Origin: Schizochytrium sp. CCTCC M209059
Lineage: Eukaryota; Sar; Bigyra; Thraustochytrida; Thraustochytriidae
Direction: 5' to 3'
Assembly (NCBI GenBank): GCA_000818945.1
Contig: KN805372.1
Location: 221,214 to 285,213, forward strand
DNA length: 64,000 nucleotides
In this document: one piece after another, positions 50,698 to 60,144 of the stretch
Layout: each line of letters opens with the position of its first letter
Numbering within the stretch: position 1 is the stretch's first letter
Translations under genes and position numbers: made by a program
The notes under the pieces: model-generated
Told to the model about the DNA's origin: nothing
Database searches by the model: none
The model's input: only the letters and a program-made list of their open reading frames with translations

Positions 50698-52329
50698 ATG
50701 GGCTGCGCTAGCTCGAATGAGGCCGCCTTGACCGCGGCCGCCTCTTCCTCGTCGTATGGGGGCTCGCAGGGCACAGTGAGGAGTAACAGAAGCAGAGAGT
50801 CAGCGAACGTTGCAAATTTGCAGAAACTTGCAACAGGCTCTGCGCGCAATGTGCACACCAGTGCTCTCGTGAACGCGAATCTGATCGATTTTTTGGCCGA
50901 CCAAATGGGCGAGGGCGCGCCAAAGGAGTCTGTCGCGAACAAATTCCGAGAGCTTTTCGTGGTCATCTTTGAGGAGCAATGGGACCCCACGAAACTGCAA
51001 GAGGGCCAAATTCGAAATCTCGACAACCTCGTCCTCAAGCAACTCCGCGAGCTCTTTAGCCAAAGCCCTCAAATGAGTCAGGACATGATCCTCTGGAAAT
51101 ATGGCTTTGGCATGCATCAAGAAAGCTCCGACTTCTCGCTCGACCTCAAGGGACTTGTCGGCGTGTACTTTCCGAGTTGCACGCTCGTCCATGCTTTTGC
51201 CGCACTCGGCTTCGAACGCTCGCTCGACTTTGTCCTTTCTAAGACGCGTCTGCTTGCTTCGCCATCGCGTGATCTCAAGGTAGCCATGCATACCCCGCTT
51301 GAGACGGCCGCGAGATTCGGTAAGCTCCCTGTAGTTAAACTTCTTGTGGAGAAGTTTGGCGTCGATCCATTAGAGACGCTGACGCCCGAGAGCGCAGAGG
51401 GAAAGGGGAAAATCAGCACCACGGTCTCTCCGCTCTTGCGCGCTGTTGCTGATGGTAGGGCCGAGGTGACGCAATTCCTTTTGGACATGGGCGCCGACCC
51501 TTTGCAAAGTACCGAGACGCATAGTGCGCGCCGGATGTCGCTGATTCGTCTTGCACTCGGCAGAGGACTCAATGACTACACGGAAGTGCTTCGGATTCTT
51601 CTTGATCATGGCGCCAATCCTGACCTTGGAATTTTCAAAGAGGGGGGGAAGAATGGAAACATTGCCAAATTTATCGAGACCCCTCTCATGACAGCTGCAA
51701 TGATGCGCAAGGTCGAGGTCATGCAGATGCTCTACGACCGCGGAGCAGACCCCTCGATCCTTAACCAAGAAACACAGAGCTCACTCTTACACGTTGCAGC
51801 GAGCGTGCCCGACAATGCCAAAGTTGTGGCATACATTCTTTCTCTCACGGATGGAGATGCGGGTCCGCTGACAAAAGACAAGAACGGTGTTTCACCTTGG
51901 TTTCTTGCGAAAGATGTTGCCAGTGACGATGATGGCGTAAATATGCGTATGCTCAGCAAAATCGTTCGACAGGTCTTTCAAGATGATCTTCCCAAAGCGC
52001 GCTCCCCCAAACAAGTGCGAAAGCTCTCTTGTCTTACAGACGTTCCCAAACCTACTTTTGCCGTCGCCTCTGGCGATTACGTTCGCCTTTCCGCCTCGTA
52101 TCGCTTTCTTCGTCATGCCAAGGGATGTCTGCGCACCAAGGAGTTTTTCTGGGCTCGGGTCACTGATGTTCACAGCGACTCGATTGATGTCGAAATTGCT
52201 GATGTCCTCGTTGCCGCACAAAGCGAACTCCAGAACGCCAACTATGGCGATGTTTTACTAGGTGTGCCCCTCAAGAAAATCCAAACGGTGTTTTTGGCCT
52301 CGAATGGGCATCACCCCGATGATGAATAA
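50698..52329 (+). CDS. Ankyrin-repeat protein with N-myristoylation/palmitoylation signal
   Basis: The protein has 543 residues. The start MGCASSNEAA is a textbook N-myristoyl/palmitoyl signal (Gly2, Cys3, Ser5 and Ser6), so membrane attachment is expected; this also confirms the ATG at 50698, since the open frame extends upstream only to a TTG. Residues 50-150 form an unrecognised helical region (LIDFLADQMGEGAPKESVAN). Ankyrin repeats follow (about 165-430): TPLETAARFGKLPVVKLLVE, SPLLRAVADGRAEVTQFLLDMGADP, EVLRILLDHGANPD and TPLMTAAMMRKVEVMQMLYDRGADP. The last 100 residues (from about 440) form a separate beta-rich domain (GDYVRLSASYRFLRHA, FFWARVTDVHSDSIDVEIADV) that I do not recognise. A membrane-tethered scaffold is the inference. 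Confidence 0.82.
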   Translation: MGCASSNEAALTAAASSSSYGGSQGTVRSNRSRESANVANLQKLATGSARNVHTSALVNANLIDFLADQMGEGAPKESVANKFRELFVVIFEEQWDPTKLQEGQIRNLDNLVLKQLRELFSQSPQMSQDMILWKYGFGMHQESSDFSLDLKGLVGVYFPSCTLVHAFAALGFERSLDFVLSKTRLLASPSRDLKVAMHTPLETAARFGKLPVVKLLVEKFGVDPLETLTPESAEGKGKISTTVSPLLRAVADGRAEVTQFLLDMGADPLQSTETHSARRMSLIRLALGRGLNDYTEVLRILLDHGANPDLGIFKEGGKNGNIAKFIETPLMTAAMMRKVEVMQMLYDRGADPSILNQETQSSLLHVAASVPDNAKVVAYILSLTDGDAGPLTKDKNGVSPWFLAKDVASDDDGVNMRMLSKIVRQVFQDDLPKARSPKQVRKLSCLTDVPKPTFAVASGDYVRLSASYRFLRHAKGCLRTKEFFWARVTDVHSDSIDVEIADVLVAAQSELQNANYGDVLLGVPLKKIQTVFLASNGHHPDDE

Positions 52330-53012
52330 TTTCGTTTCCCATCCATTGAAAAATAGTTTCCCTCTTCCCGTAAAAACCGAATGCAATTCTTTCGTCATGA
52401 GCACACATGGATGCGTTCTGCTCGCCCTTCGTCAATCAGTCGGACGATTCTAAGCGCGCGAAGAAATTTCATAGATTTGCGGTGCCGCGTCCTTGGTGCG
52501 TCGGTGATGAGCTGGCGCGAGGAGGTTTGGCCCAGATTTTGCCCGTAATGGTCGACGCCACAAGCTGTGAGGGCCGCTCCACACACTCGATCGGATTCAT
52601 GTTCTTCTCGATGCTGGCGCGCATGATGCACTGGTCAAAACAATGCGTCGTTGCAATCACAATGCGAAGCTGCGTTTGCTCAAGGGGAAGCTCATCAGAG
52701 CGCGAGAGCGCATCGGGAAGATCTATCGCTTTGTTACGATCCTCACGAAGCCCATCGCTGCGCACTGTTGTTTCTGTCTTGTCGCAAGACATCCACGGGG
52801 CGTCGTACGTCTGGAGCCGAATGGATCCCGTGGTGGAAATTTTCGTGGAGCGCAGCGCACCTTCCGGGTGGGTCGAGAGTTTCAAAGGTGGCCCCTCGAA
52901 GTCGCTGTCGCAGAGAAAACCATGCTTGGAAAAAAGATAAAAGATAAAAGAAAGAGCCTCTCTAGTCGATGTCGGCCTAAAAAAATTGTTGTTCTTTCTA
53001 GCCTTTCGCTTT
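52330..53012. other. Convergent spacer with an unexplained minus-strand open frame
   Basis: This 683-bp spacer lies between the ankyrin gene (+) and DNAAF3 (-). A minus-strand frame, 52469 to about 52930, has GC-rich third positions and protein-like composition without a clear start (see findings). The remainder looks like 3' flanks. Confidence 0.4.
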
Positions 53013-54610
53013 TTACGCTTTGACAACAAAAGAGAAAAGCTCTTTGGTCCCAGGAGACGCTTTTGCGTCACTGCTTTCATCCCGCTCGGGCGATTCAATG
53101 CCATGCAGGCCTGCTTGCTGGGCCATGGCGAGTACGCGTCGTGCATACTCGTCCTTTTTGGACCGATCAAGCATCACCATGTTTCGCACCCCCTCAACGA
53201 CGATTGAGCCCGGTTGCTTGGTACGCAGCATGCGTAAAACATTCGCATCTGTGACAAGATGCGCTGCCGTATTCGAAAGCCAAATCGAGTCAAAGTAACT
53301 CGTGTACCTTGACCGCGAGGATAACGCCGACTGAACACTGTCGCCAGACAACAGAACAATGGAGACATTGTCTTTGAGCTGCATAATGCCTTCCGCGCAA
53401 GAAGTTGCAAACTTTCGCGGGTCGGCTGGGCGCTCGATGCCACTGTAGACATCTCCTGCCTTGCGCATCGTATACGACGTCCCTGTCTCAAGTGTGTGCA
53501 ACATCGAAAGGACATTAAATACTGCCACGTGTACGGCCGTATGGCGGTGCTGCTCCGTGGCCATGCCTTTGTTTGCCACCTTGAAGAGATCTACCGCGTG
53601 CTGGTTCGTGCGCTCGCAGTCGACGCCCCATGCAAAGTATGGTCCCACTTGGACATCGGTCCAGAAGCCCCGGCGCAGCTTGCTCTCGCCGCGCTCGCGG
53701 CCCTTGGCGTAGGAAGCCATGCTTCGGTTTGGCATCGTATATGTTTCATCACCAAACTCGAATGCGATCCCCGTTTCCCGCCAACGCTTGTACTGTTTGT
53801 AGTGAATGATGCTCGCATGTGGCTTGACAGCATTCTGATAGTCTCCGTCCACGATGCCAACGCGGTGGTCGTATCGCTGTCCATAAAAGTGCCGCAGTCT
53901 GCGGTCCCGTAAATTCTGCACATCAAAAGATGCTCCTTCACTCCACGATTTCAGCACCTGCTCAAGAGCATCGACCTCGCGAAACTATATAGAATGATTG
54001 AGAGTTAGACGGCGTTGCTTGTTATAAAATGGAGAGACACAGGCTTTGCACAAGATACGTACCTTGAGGTGGGAAAGGTCCACCAGACGCCGCAATGGAC
54101 CTTCGTCATTGCATACAAATCGAACAAGGTCTGTGGCAAGATCAGCAATGTATTTGCTCGTGCGCTCCTGCACCGAGCAATTACCAAGAACCTCGAGAAA
54201 GGTGTTGGCGCGCTTGCGGAGAGGCTTTTCCCAGTCGCATGCGATTGCTAAAAGCAACAGGTGGCGAGCCAAGCTTTCGATGGGAGCGTCGAAAAGACAA
54301 ATCTATTTGACACCAACTCCTGCGTTAGTTTTCAGCTTCCCCCCCCCCCGAAACGGCATGCTCAGCAGCGCGCCACGTGACCTACCTCGACTCTACGTTT
54401 GCAACCGTTGGCCTTTTGCTTGCGTCGAAGGTTCGCTGCCGTGCGAAGCGCGTGACGAATGTCTCCTGCCCCAATGCACAGCACACGCCATACATCATCT
54501 TGATTGTCTTCTTCTGCGCCCCCACTCTCCTCGCGAGCGCGCTCGAGCAGTTGAGTCAAGTCTTCGGCCGGAGAGAGACCCCAGAAACGGTGTACACCGA
54601 GCCCCTCCAT
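53013..54610 (-). CDS. DNAAF3: Dynein axonemal assembly factor 3, three exons
   Basis: Exons are 54610-54386, 54302-54063 and 53984-53013 on the minus strand, giving 478 residues. The introns (83 and 78 bp) are both phase 0, with donors GAG|GTAGGT and AAG|GTACGT, acceptors AATAG and TATAG, and a CTAAC branch-like motif in each. The joins read RRVE-ICLFDAP and LSHLK-FREVDAL. Exon 1 has HRFWGLSPAEDL and LCIGAGDIRHALRTAA; exon 2 has ARHLLLLAIA and RANTFLEVLGN; exon 3 has DRRLRHFYGQRYDHRVGIVD, YKRWRETGIAFEFGD and PNRSMAS. All follow human DNAAF3 in order. DNAAF3 pre-assembles axonemal dynein arms in the cytoplasm, so the organism builds motile flagella. The gene is divergent from a kinesin gene. 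Confidence 0.94.
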
Positions 54611-55510
54611 CTTCAGTTTCTTTGTTTGCCACGTGCTCCGCTCCGAAGGTGCAGGCGGAGACCCTTCTCGCGTGGTCTGCGTAGCTCGCGCTAGCCCAGT
54701 CCCCGAAAACGGTCGCAGTCTCGACTTCAAGTTTGGCGGGCTCACGTCTCGGGCGGCGGGCTCCCTCCGAGTCTCTCATCTGTACTAGTACGTATATAGG
54801 TGTCCTGATTCACCGGAAAACTGCGCAACCCAATTTGGCCTCGCGACGTCGTATACTTTCTCTACCCGCCGGTGAATGCGAGTCGCGGCGCGGCGCGAGT
54901 CATCTCTCACCCTCACTTTCCTTTCTATCGTCGACGCGGAAAACCGGAGGATGGACGGAAGGGGAAGGGGAAAGAAAAGGGGCGTGAGACCGAGAAAAGT
55001 TCGTGTCAGACAAAGATGGCAACAACGACAGCGAAGTAAGTCGTAACCAATGACTGTTTTCTTAAGACTGACTCGATGAGCGCCAAGTTTACCGGGCAGC
55101 TGTCGTGAGTAAAGGGGGAGGCGGAACGTGACGCGCGTCAGCGGCCAGCCTCTTTCACTGCTTGGGCATCCTAAATTGGTTGGTCTCACCTTTTGCTCGG
55201 TCTGCGCAACGCAATTTGGGTGAAACGGCTAGGCGCTCTCTCCCTCCTGCACGTCTGTTTCTCTACCCCAACCAGTGTTATATATATGTACGTGCGTATG
55301 CATGTCCACCTTGCGCGCAGACGTGGACGACCCGCGTGCGCGTGGACGGACGGTGGCACGCCATCCACCACCGAGCCCCGCGTGCGCAGCAGGCTCGCGA
55401 GCGTTGCTCCTGCGCGACAACTTTGCTTGAACGGGTCGAGCAAGTGTGAGTGCGCAGAGCGGGCCGACGGACAAAACCTGAATCCGCAGTAGCGCCCAAC
55501 ATCGACGAGA
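54611..55510. promoter_or_regulatory. Shared divergent upstream region of DNAAF3 and kinesin
   Basis: A 900-bp region between the two start codons must hold both promoters. It contains TATATATA near 55280. Specific elements cannot be identified by eye. Confidence 0.4.
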
Positions 55511-58075
55511 ATGCGAAGAAGCCGAGCGCAGCAGGCCGCGGCTCGACGCCGGCTCGTGCTTGGCCAGCGCGAAGGACTTGCGCGAGGGCATGAGGATTAC
55601 CCTTTCAGCATGCCAAGCGCGCAGCTTTCTCAGTCTTACGGTCACCAAGCTGGCCAGTCCCAGCCAAAATTACAGCAACAGCTACAGCAGCAACAGCAGC
55701 GACAGCGACAACAGCAACTGCAACAACAGAGACGCTCGATTACGCCAACCTATATGGCATCGTTATCCGATGACGAAGACGAGATAGGCAGCGGGACCAG
55801 CTACGGCAACGAGATTGAGAGCAATCCTCCAAATATCTATGATGGACCAGCCGACGAAGATCGCAGCGTCGACTCTGTGCCGTCGCGTTTTCGGATGCCA
55901 ATGAGACCAATGTCAGGTATGACAAGGCCTTCATCTGCGCCCCAAATCCCCGAAAGAAAGATGATCACGAAACAACGACGCTCGCTCAAGCGCGTGCGCG
56001 TTGCCGTCCGCTGCAGACCTGTATTTCCCGATCTTGACTTTGCAGGCATGAACAGCAACGAAGATATGCGACCGGCCGTGAGGACAGAGCCACAAAGTCC
56101 TACCAAGGACGAGGCTGCCCACTTGCACGTATACCCATCGCGTGGGAGTCAATTCGCGAAACGATTTCGCTTCGACCATGTCTTCGGTCCTGAAGCGAGC
56201 CAGACCGCAGTGTACGAAACGCTGGCAAAGCCCATCGTTGCAGACGTGCTCCAAGGAATGAATGGAGCCATTATTGCCTATGGTCAAACTGGAACGGGAA
56301 AGACGTATACGATGGGCATTCTTGATCGAGTCTCGGCAGAGGGGTCGAGCGGAATTATTCCCAATGCACTTCGACAAATTTTCGATTCCCTTGAGCGAGA
56401 GTTTGGTACTCAGTCCAAAAATACTCAGTCCAAAAATACATGCCCGGGTGGCGGCCACTGCGCTTGCGAATGGACGGTCGAGCTCTCTTTTTTGCAAATT
56501 TATTTGGAGACCCTTCAGGACCTTTTTGCGCCGTTTTTTGGAAACAGCGTTGGCGAACCTCTCAATATGCGTCAAGACCCCAAAAGTGGCTTCTTTGTCC
56601 AGGGTCTACGCACTGTTCCTGTGCGATCTCTTATGGAGGCCATTACACTCATCAATCTTGGTTTGGAAAGTCGGCAAATGGCAAGCACAGGCATGAACGC
56701 TGCATCATCCCGAAGCCACACGGTACTCACAGCGGAGGTCACTGTACACCGCTGCAAGGCTCGTGTTGCCTCGCAAACTGGTGTTGTCACCACGATTTCT
56801 CGCCTTCGTCTTGTGGATCTCGCAGGCTCGGAGCGGGTCCGTTCCGCCTCGCGAGCGTCCACCCAGGTGAAGGAGGCACAGTCCATCAACATGTCGCTGT
56901 CGGCACTCGGAAATGTCGTTGCAGCGCTGGCGCAGCGCGATCAACAGGCTACCTTTGCCTCTACGAGCCGGCCAAGCACTTCCACATCAACTTCAACGAC
57001 TTCAGCAGCCTCGAGTGCGATGTCCCGATCGCAAGCTGGTGTACACGTTCCCTTTCGCGGGTCGCAGTTAACCAAACTTTTGCAAGACACGCTTGGCGGT
57101 GGCTCAGGCGGCTCCAACACTGTCCTCATTGCTACGGTCAGCCCTAGCCCAGAAAGTTGTCGCGAAACCTTGTCAACGCTCAAATTCGCTTCCCGCTGCA
57201 TGCGCGTTCGCTCGGATGCCCAAATTCGAAGCCAGGAGACCGGCGCGGTGGACTATGCGAGGCTTTGTGCAGCGCTTGAAAATAAGCTTGAAGCCGCTCA
57301 AGCAGAATTTGCGCGGCGGGAGGCGACGCTTCGGCGATCGTATGAGTCGCGTATCGCCGAACTCGCAAGGGGCGAAGGCCCCCTCGGTGGCCATGCGCTC
57401 TACTTTGACATGTACCGCACCGTGATGGAACTTGAGACGGGTTTCCGAAAGAGACTCGACGAGCAACGTGCCTCATTGCGTACCTTTGTACAAGAACAGG
57501 TTCCACATTCCCGTCAGAGCAAGCTGTTGGGAATCACAATTAGCGATCCAGCGCAAGATGACGACCGCCTCGGCGTTCGCGTCGCTGCGGCCCTTGGCAT
57601 GAGCCCTGCAGAGATTAGCAAGTCGCATCTTCGCAGCCAGCCGCTTCCCCCGGGTACAAGCGCTGAGGAGCTGGCAGTGCATGCAAGAATTGCATCCGAA
57701 GCTCTTCGCATCGAAGCTGAGGATGCCAACGCTCTCTTGCATCTTGTCATGGACGAGTTGCTGGCACAGTACACGCAGGGCGCCAAGCACGAAGAAGACC
57801 TTGCGAGCTGCTCGACAATTCTCGAATTTCTTCTCAAGACTAATGCAGATCTTCGCGCCGAGATTGGCACTGTTGGTTCCGGAGCATGGCAGATTGGCGG
57901 CAGCGCAAAGGGTCGCGGAGCTGCAGCGCAACTCTCCGGCAGTGAACCAACGACTTCTTCGAGCTCAGCTTCTTCGTCAACCGAAGAGTCGAACCCAGCG
58001 AAGCCATTGCGGCGGCCCCGGCGAGTCTCACAACTTGACGAGTATTTGGGGGCTCAAGAAGTAGAAGAAAAGTGA
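55511..58075 (+). CDS. Kinesin motor protein (ungrouped, ARK-like)
   Basis: The protein has 854 residues. The N-terminus is a Gln-rich extension (about 1-110). The motor domain (about 160-568) has RVRVAVRCRP, P-loop AYGQTGTGKTYTMG near 257, switch I NAASSRSHT near 396, switch II RLVDLAGSERV near 432 and LKFASRCMRVR. The sequences YETLAKPIVADVLQGMNGAII before the P-loop and DYARLCAALENKLEAAQAEF in the neck resemble the ARK/ungrouped kinesins of plants and protists; no armadillo repeats are visible. Two oddities are a TQSKN repeat near residue 300 and a Ser/Thr insertion (about 476-512) before VPFRGSQLTKLLQD, in the microtubule-binding loop 12. The tail is Ser-rich. The gene is divergent from DNAAF3, so flagellar work is possible but unproven. 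Its stop lies 76 bp from the CWC25 stop. Confidence 0.9.
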   Translation: MRRSRAQQAAARRRLVLGQREGLARGHEDYPFSMPSAQLSQSYGHQAGQSQPKLQQQLQQQQQRQRQQQLQQQRRSITPTYMASLSDDEDEIGSGTSYGNEIESNPPNIYDGPADEDRSVDSVPSRFRMPMRPMSGMTRPSSAPQIPERKMITKQRRSLKRVRVAVRCRPVFPDLDFAGMNSNEDMRPAVRTEPQSPTKDEAAHLHVYPSRGSQFAKRFRFDHVFGPEASQTAVYETLAKPIVADVLQGMNGAIIAYGQTGTGKTYTMGILDRVSAEGSSGIIPNALRQIFDSLEREFGTQSKNTQSKNTCPGGGHCACEWTVELSFLQIYLETLQDLFAPFFGNSVGEPLNMRQDPKSGFFVQGLRTVPVRSLMEAITLINLGLESRQMASTGMNAASSRSHTVLTAEVTVHRCKARVASQTGVVTTISRLRLVDLAGSERVRSASRASTQVKEAQSINMSLSALGNVVAALAQRDQQATFASTSRPSTSTSTSTTSAASSAMSRSQAGVHVPFRGSQLTKLLQDTLGGGSGGSNTVLIATVSPSPESCRETLSTLKFASRCMRVRSDAQIRSQETGAVDYARLCAALENKLEAAQAEFARREATLRRSYESRIAELARGEGPLGGHALYFDMYRTVMELETGFRKRLDEQRASLRTFVQEQVPHSRQSKLLGITISDPAQDDDRLGVRVAAALGMSPAEISKSHLRSQPLPPGTSAEELAVHARIASEALRIEAEDANALLHLVMDELLAQYTQGAKHEEDLASCSTILEFLLKTNADLRAEIGTVGSGAWQIGGSAKGRGAAAQLSGSEPTTSSSSASSSTEESNPAKPLRRPRRVSQLDEYLGAQEVEEK

Positions 58076-58151
58076 ATAAGTTGGCTCTATTTCTTACGAT
58101 TTATCTTGGCCTTACGCCCTTTTATATGAACCTCTCTTCACACACACGCGA

Positions 58152-59735
58152 TCAAAATTGGTCTGTTCCAATCCGCTTAGAGCGTAGTCGATCGGCGAGC
58201 GTAGCGTCTGCCTTTAAATCAGACTGCACAAGTTTGGCGGTCTGGGAGACTTCGAGCTTGGCAATGGGCTTGCTCTCCTCTTCTGCCTCGACTGCACGCC
58301 GCTTTCGTGACCGTTCGAGCTCCGCTTTACGAAGTTCTTCGTTATGGCGCCCAGCGTTTTCCATCTCGCGCAAACGAGTGGCGCGATCGGCATGCGATAC
58401 AGGCGGGCCGAATCTACTTCCCTGTCGGCGTTCTTCTGGCTTCCACGCTCGGCTGTCCCCTGCGGACTTCTTCTCGCGCATCCTTTCCAAGTACTCTGTG
58501 CGGCTTGCAATCATTTCGGCACTCGGCCCGAGCGAGGTATCCTCGCTTTCTCGCCGTTGCGGCGCGGCCGAAGATGCCCCGGACCCCGTCAGTTGCAACC
58601 CGTAGCCAGGTGGAACGACAGGACGATTGGGCAAAGAGGATCGCGAGCCTGGCGGTTCCGCAGCGGGCCCAAAAGGTTGCGATGATCTGGACCTCCGCTC
58701 CCCGCCATCATTCTTGGCGTCGCTTTGATAACTCGACCGCTCGCGATCTTCATGCTTGCGATGATGGTCAGAGTCATGGCGAGATCTTGAAGGCCCGCGA
58801 TGCTCCTTGCGATGGTGGCGTCGAGAAGAACCACGGCGCGAGCTTTTCGATCTGCCACGCTGGGATCTCGTGTCGCTGTCACTGGCACTGCTGCTATGAC
58901 TTTCGCTCTCGCTGCTGTTATCGCTATGACTATCGCGGCGGCTACTTCGACTCCGCTTATGGCGGGATTCTTTGCTCCTTTTCTTTGACTTGCTATTGCT
59001 ACTTTTGCTACTTGACTTTTTCGATTTTTTGCTCGATTTTCGGTGTTTCTTGGACGCCGATTTCTTCGAACTCTTTCGCTTCCCTCTACCTTGGCTCGAT
59101 CGTTCGTCTTCATGGCTATCGCTATCACTATCGCTGCCGCTCGCATCTGCGTCCAAAAGCTGTCTACGGTGTTCCTTACGATGACGCTTCCTTTTCTTGG
59201 ACTCGTGTTTTTTGGAGCGACTGTCGCGTGACGGTGACAAAGACTGCACACTTGGGTGATTGCTCATGACGTATCCGGCAAGCGGATCCTCGTGCCGCAA
59301 ATGGAAGGCTTCATTTTCAGCAGAGGCCTTTCCTTGCAGCCAAAGTGAGCCAATTACGTCTCGATCGTTTATCGTTTTCTCTGCAGCCTTGTCATCGGCT
59401 GCGTTTCCGCCCTTTTTGTCAAGCGATGCCTCCTTCTCACCAAGAAGGACCGCTTCAGCTTCTTTGGCGCGCTCCTCATCCGTTTGCTGCGGTCCCCGAT
59501 ACATCCAGGATAGTTTTTGTTTGGCCTTGACATCGCGGACCTTGAGGCCCGACTTCTCTTGGAGCTCCTCGAAGCGCTCATGTTCGCGTTCCTCGGCAAG
59601 TTCCTTTTGCAGCTCCAAGAGCTTCTTTCTCTCTGCGGCGTCCTTTTGCTCGCGCTCCTTGACGCGTTCCAGGTTGTTCTTGTTGCCCGTGTGCCAGCTC
59701 TTGGTCGCCAAGAAGGCCCTCGGCGCCTTGCTCAT
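58152..59735 (-). CDS. CWC25: Spliceosome factor CWC25 homologue
   Basis: The protein has 527 residues. The N-terminal CIR-type domain (MSKAPRAFLATKSWHTGNKN, then ERVKEREQKDAAERKKLLEL) and the LSWMYRGP motif are CWC25 hallmarks. The middle is an Arg/Ser and Lys/Ser-rich region (about 180-345), and the C-terminus is charged and helical (REMENAGRHNEELRKAELER). CWC25 joins after PRP2 and promotes the first catalytic step of splicing. The ATG at 59735 matches the family start; the frame runs three codons further only to a GTG. PRP19 elsewhere in the window belongs to the same machinery. Confidence 0.92.
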   Translation of the reverse strand: MSKAPRAFLATKSWHTGNKNNLERVKEREQKDAAERKKLLELQKELAEEREHERFEELQEKSGLKVRDVKAKQKLSWMYRGPQQTDEERAKEAEAVLLGEKEASLDKKGGNAADDKAAEKTINDRDVIGSLWLQGKASAENEAFHLRHEDPLAGYVMSNHPSVQSLSPSRDSRSKKHESKKRKRHRKEHRRQLLDADASGSDSDSDSHEDERSSQGRGKRKSSKKSASKKHRKSSKKSKKSSSKSSNSKSKKRSKESRHKRSRSSRRDSHSDNSSESESHSSSASDSDTRSQRGRSKSSRRGSSRRHHRKEHRGPSRSRHDSDHHRKHEDRERSSYQSDAKNDGGERRSRSSQPFGPAAEPPGSRSSLPNRPVVPPGYGLQLTGSGASSAAPQRRESEDTSLGPSAEMIASRTEYLERMREKKSAGDSRAWKPEERRQGSRFGPPVSHADRATRLREMENAGRHNEELRKAELERSRKRRAVEAEEESKPIAKLEVSQTAKLVQSDLKADATLADRLRSKRIGTDQF

Positions 59736-60144
59736 GGTTCCCACGCGGCCGTGCTTTCACGCCAGCGAACACACGCGCCTGCGCGCTGCAGAAGACGCGC
59801 TGCGGCAGAGCAGCCCAGCGCACTGCGGCCTACCGCGGCCACGCCCAGCGCGCGCCTTTCGTTCGGGATCTGGCGGAGAGAGAGAGACTGGCGCGGCGAC
59901 GTCGAGTTCTCTTTATGGACAATAAAGGCGCCCTTTTTGAGGAGCTTCTTGACAGTCAGAGCTTGCTCGTGGAGCAGGCAGTCAGTCTCTCATTGATTGC
60001 GCAGGGAAGGAATCGCCCTACGGGACGAGCGCGTCGCGCCGGAGCAAGGTCTGCAGCAGAGCATCCAATCAGCAACGTGCAAGACGGTGGACGGCCGGTT
60101 TTTTCCTCACCTTTTCACGGATAGCACGAGGTTGAACGTCCAGG
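59736..60144. promoter_or_regulatory. Divergent upstream region of CWC25 and a small membrane-protein gene
   Basis: A 409-bp region between the two start codons. A short frame at 59915-60124 (+) opens with protein-like residues but ends before the next ATG and may be a leader ORF. Confidence 0.35.
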
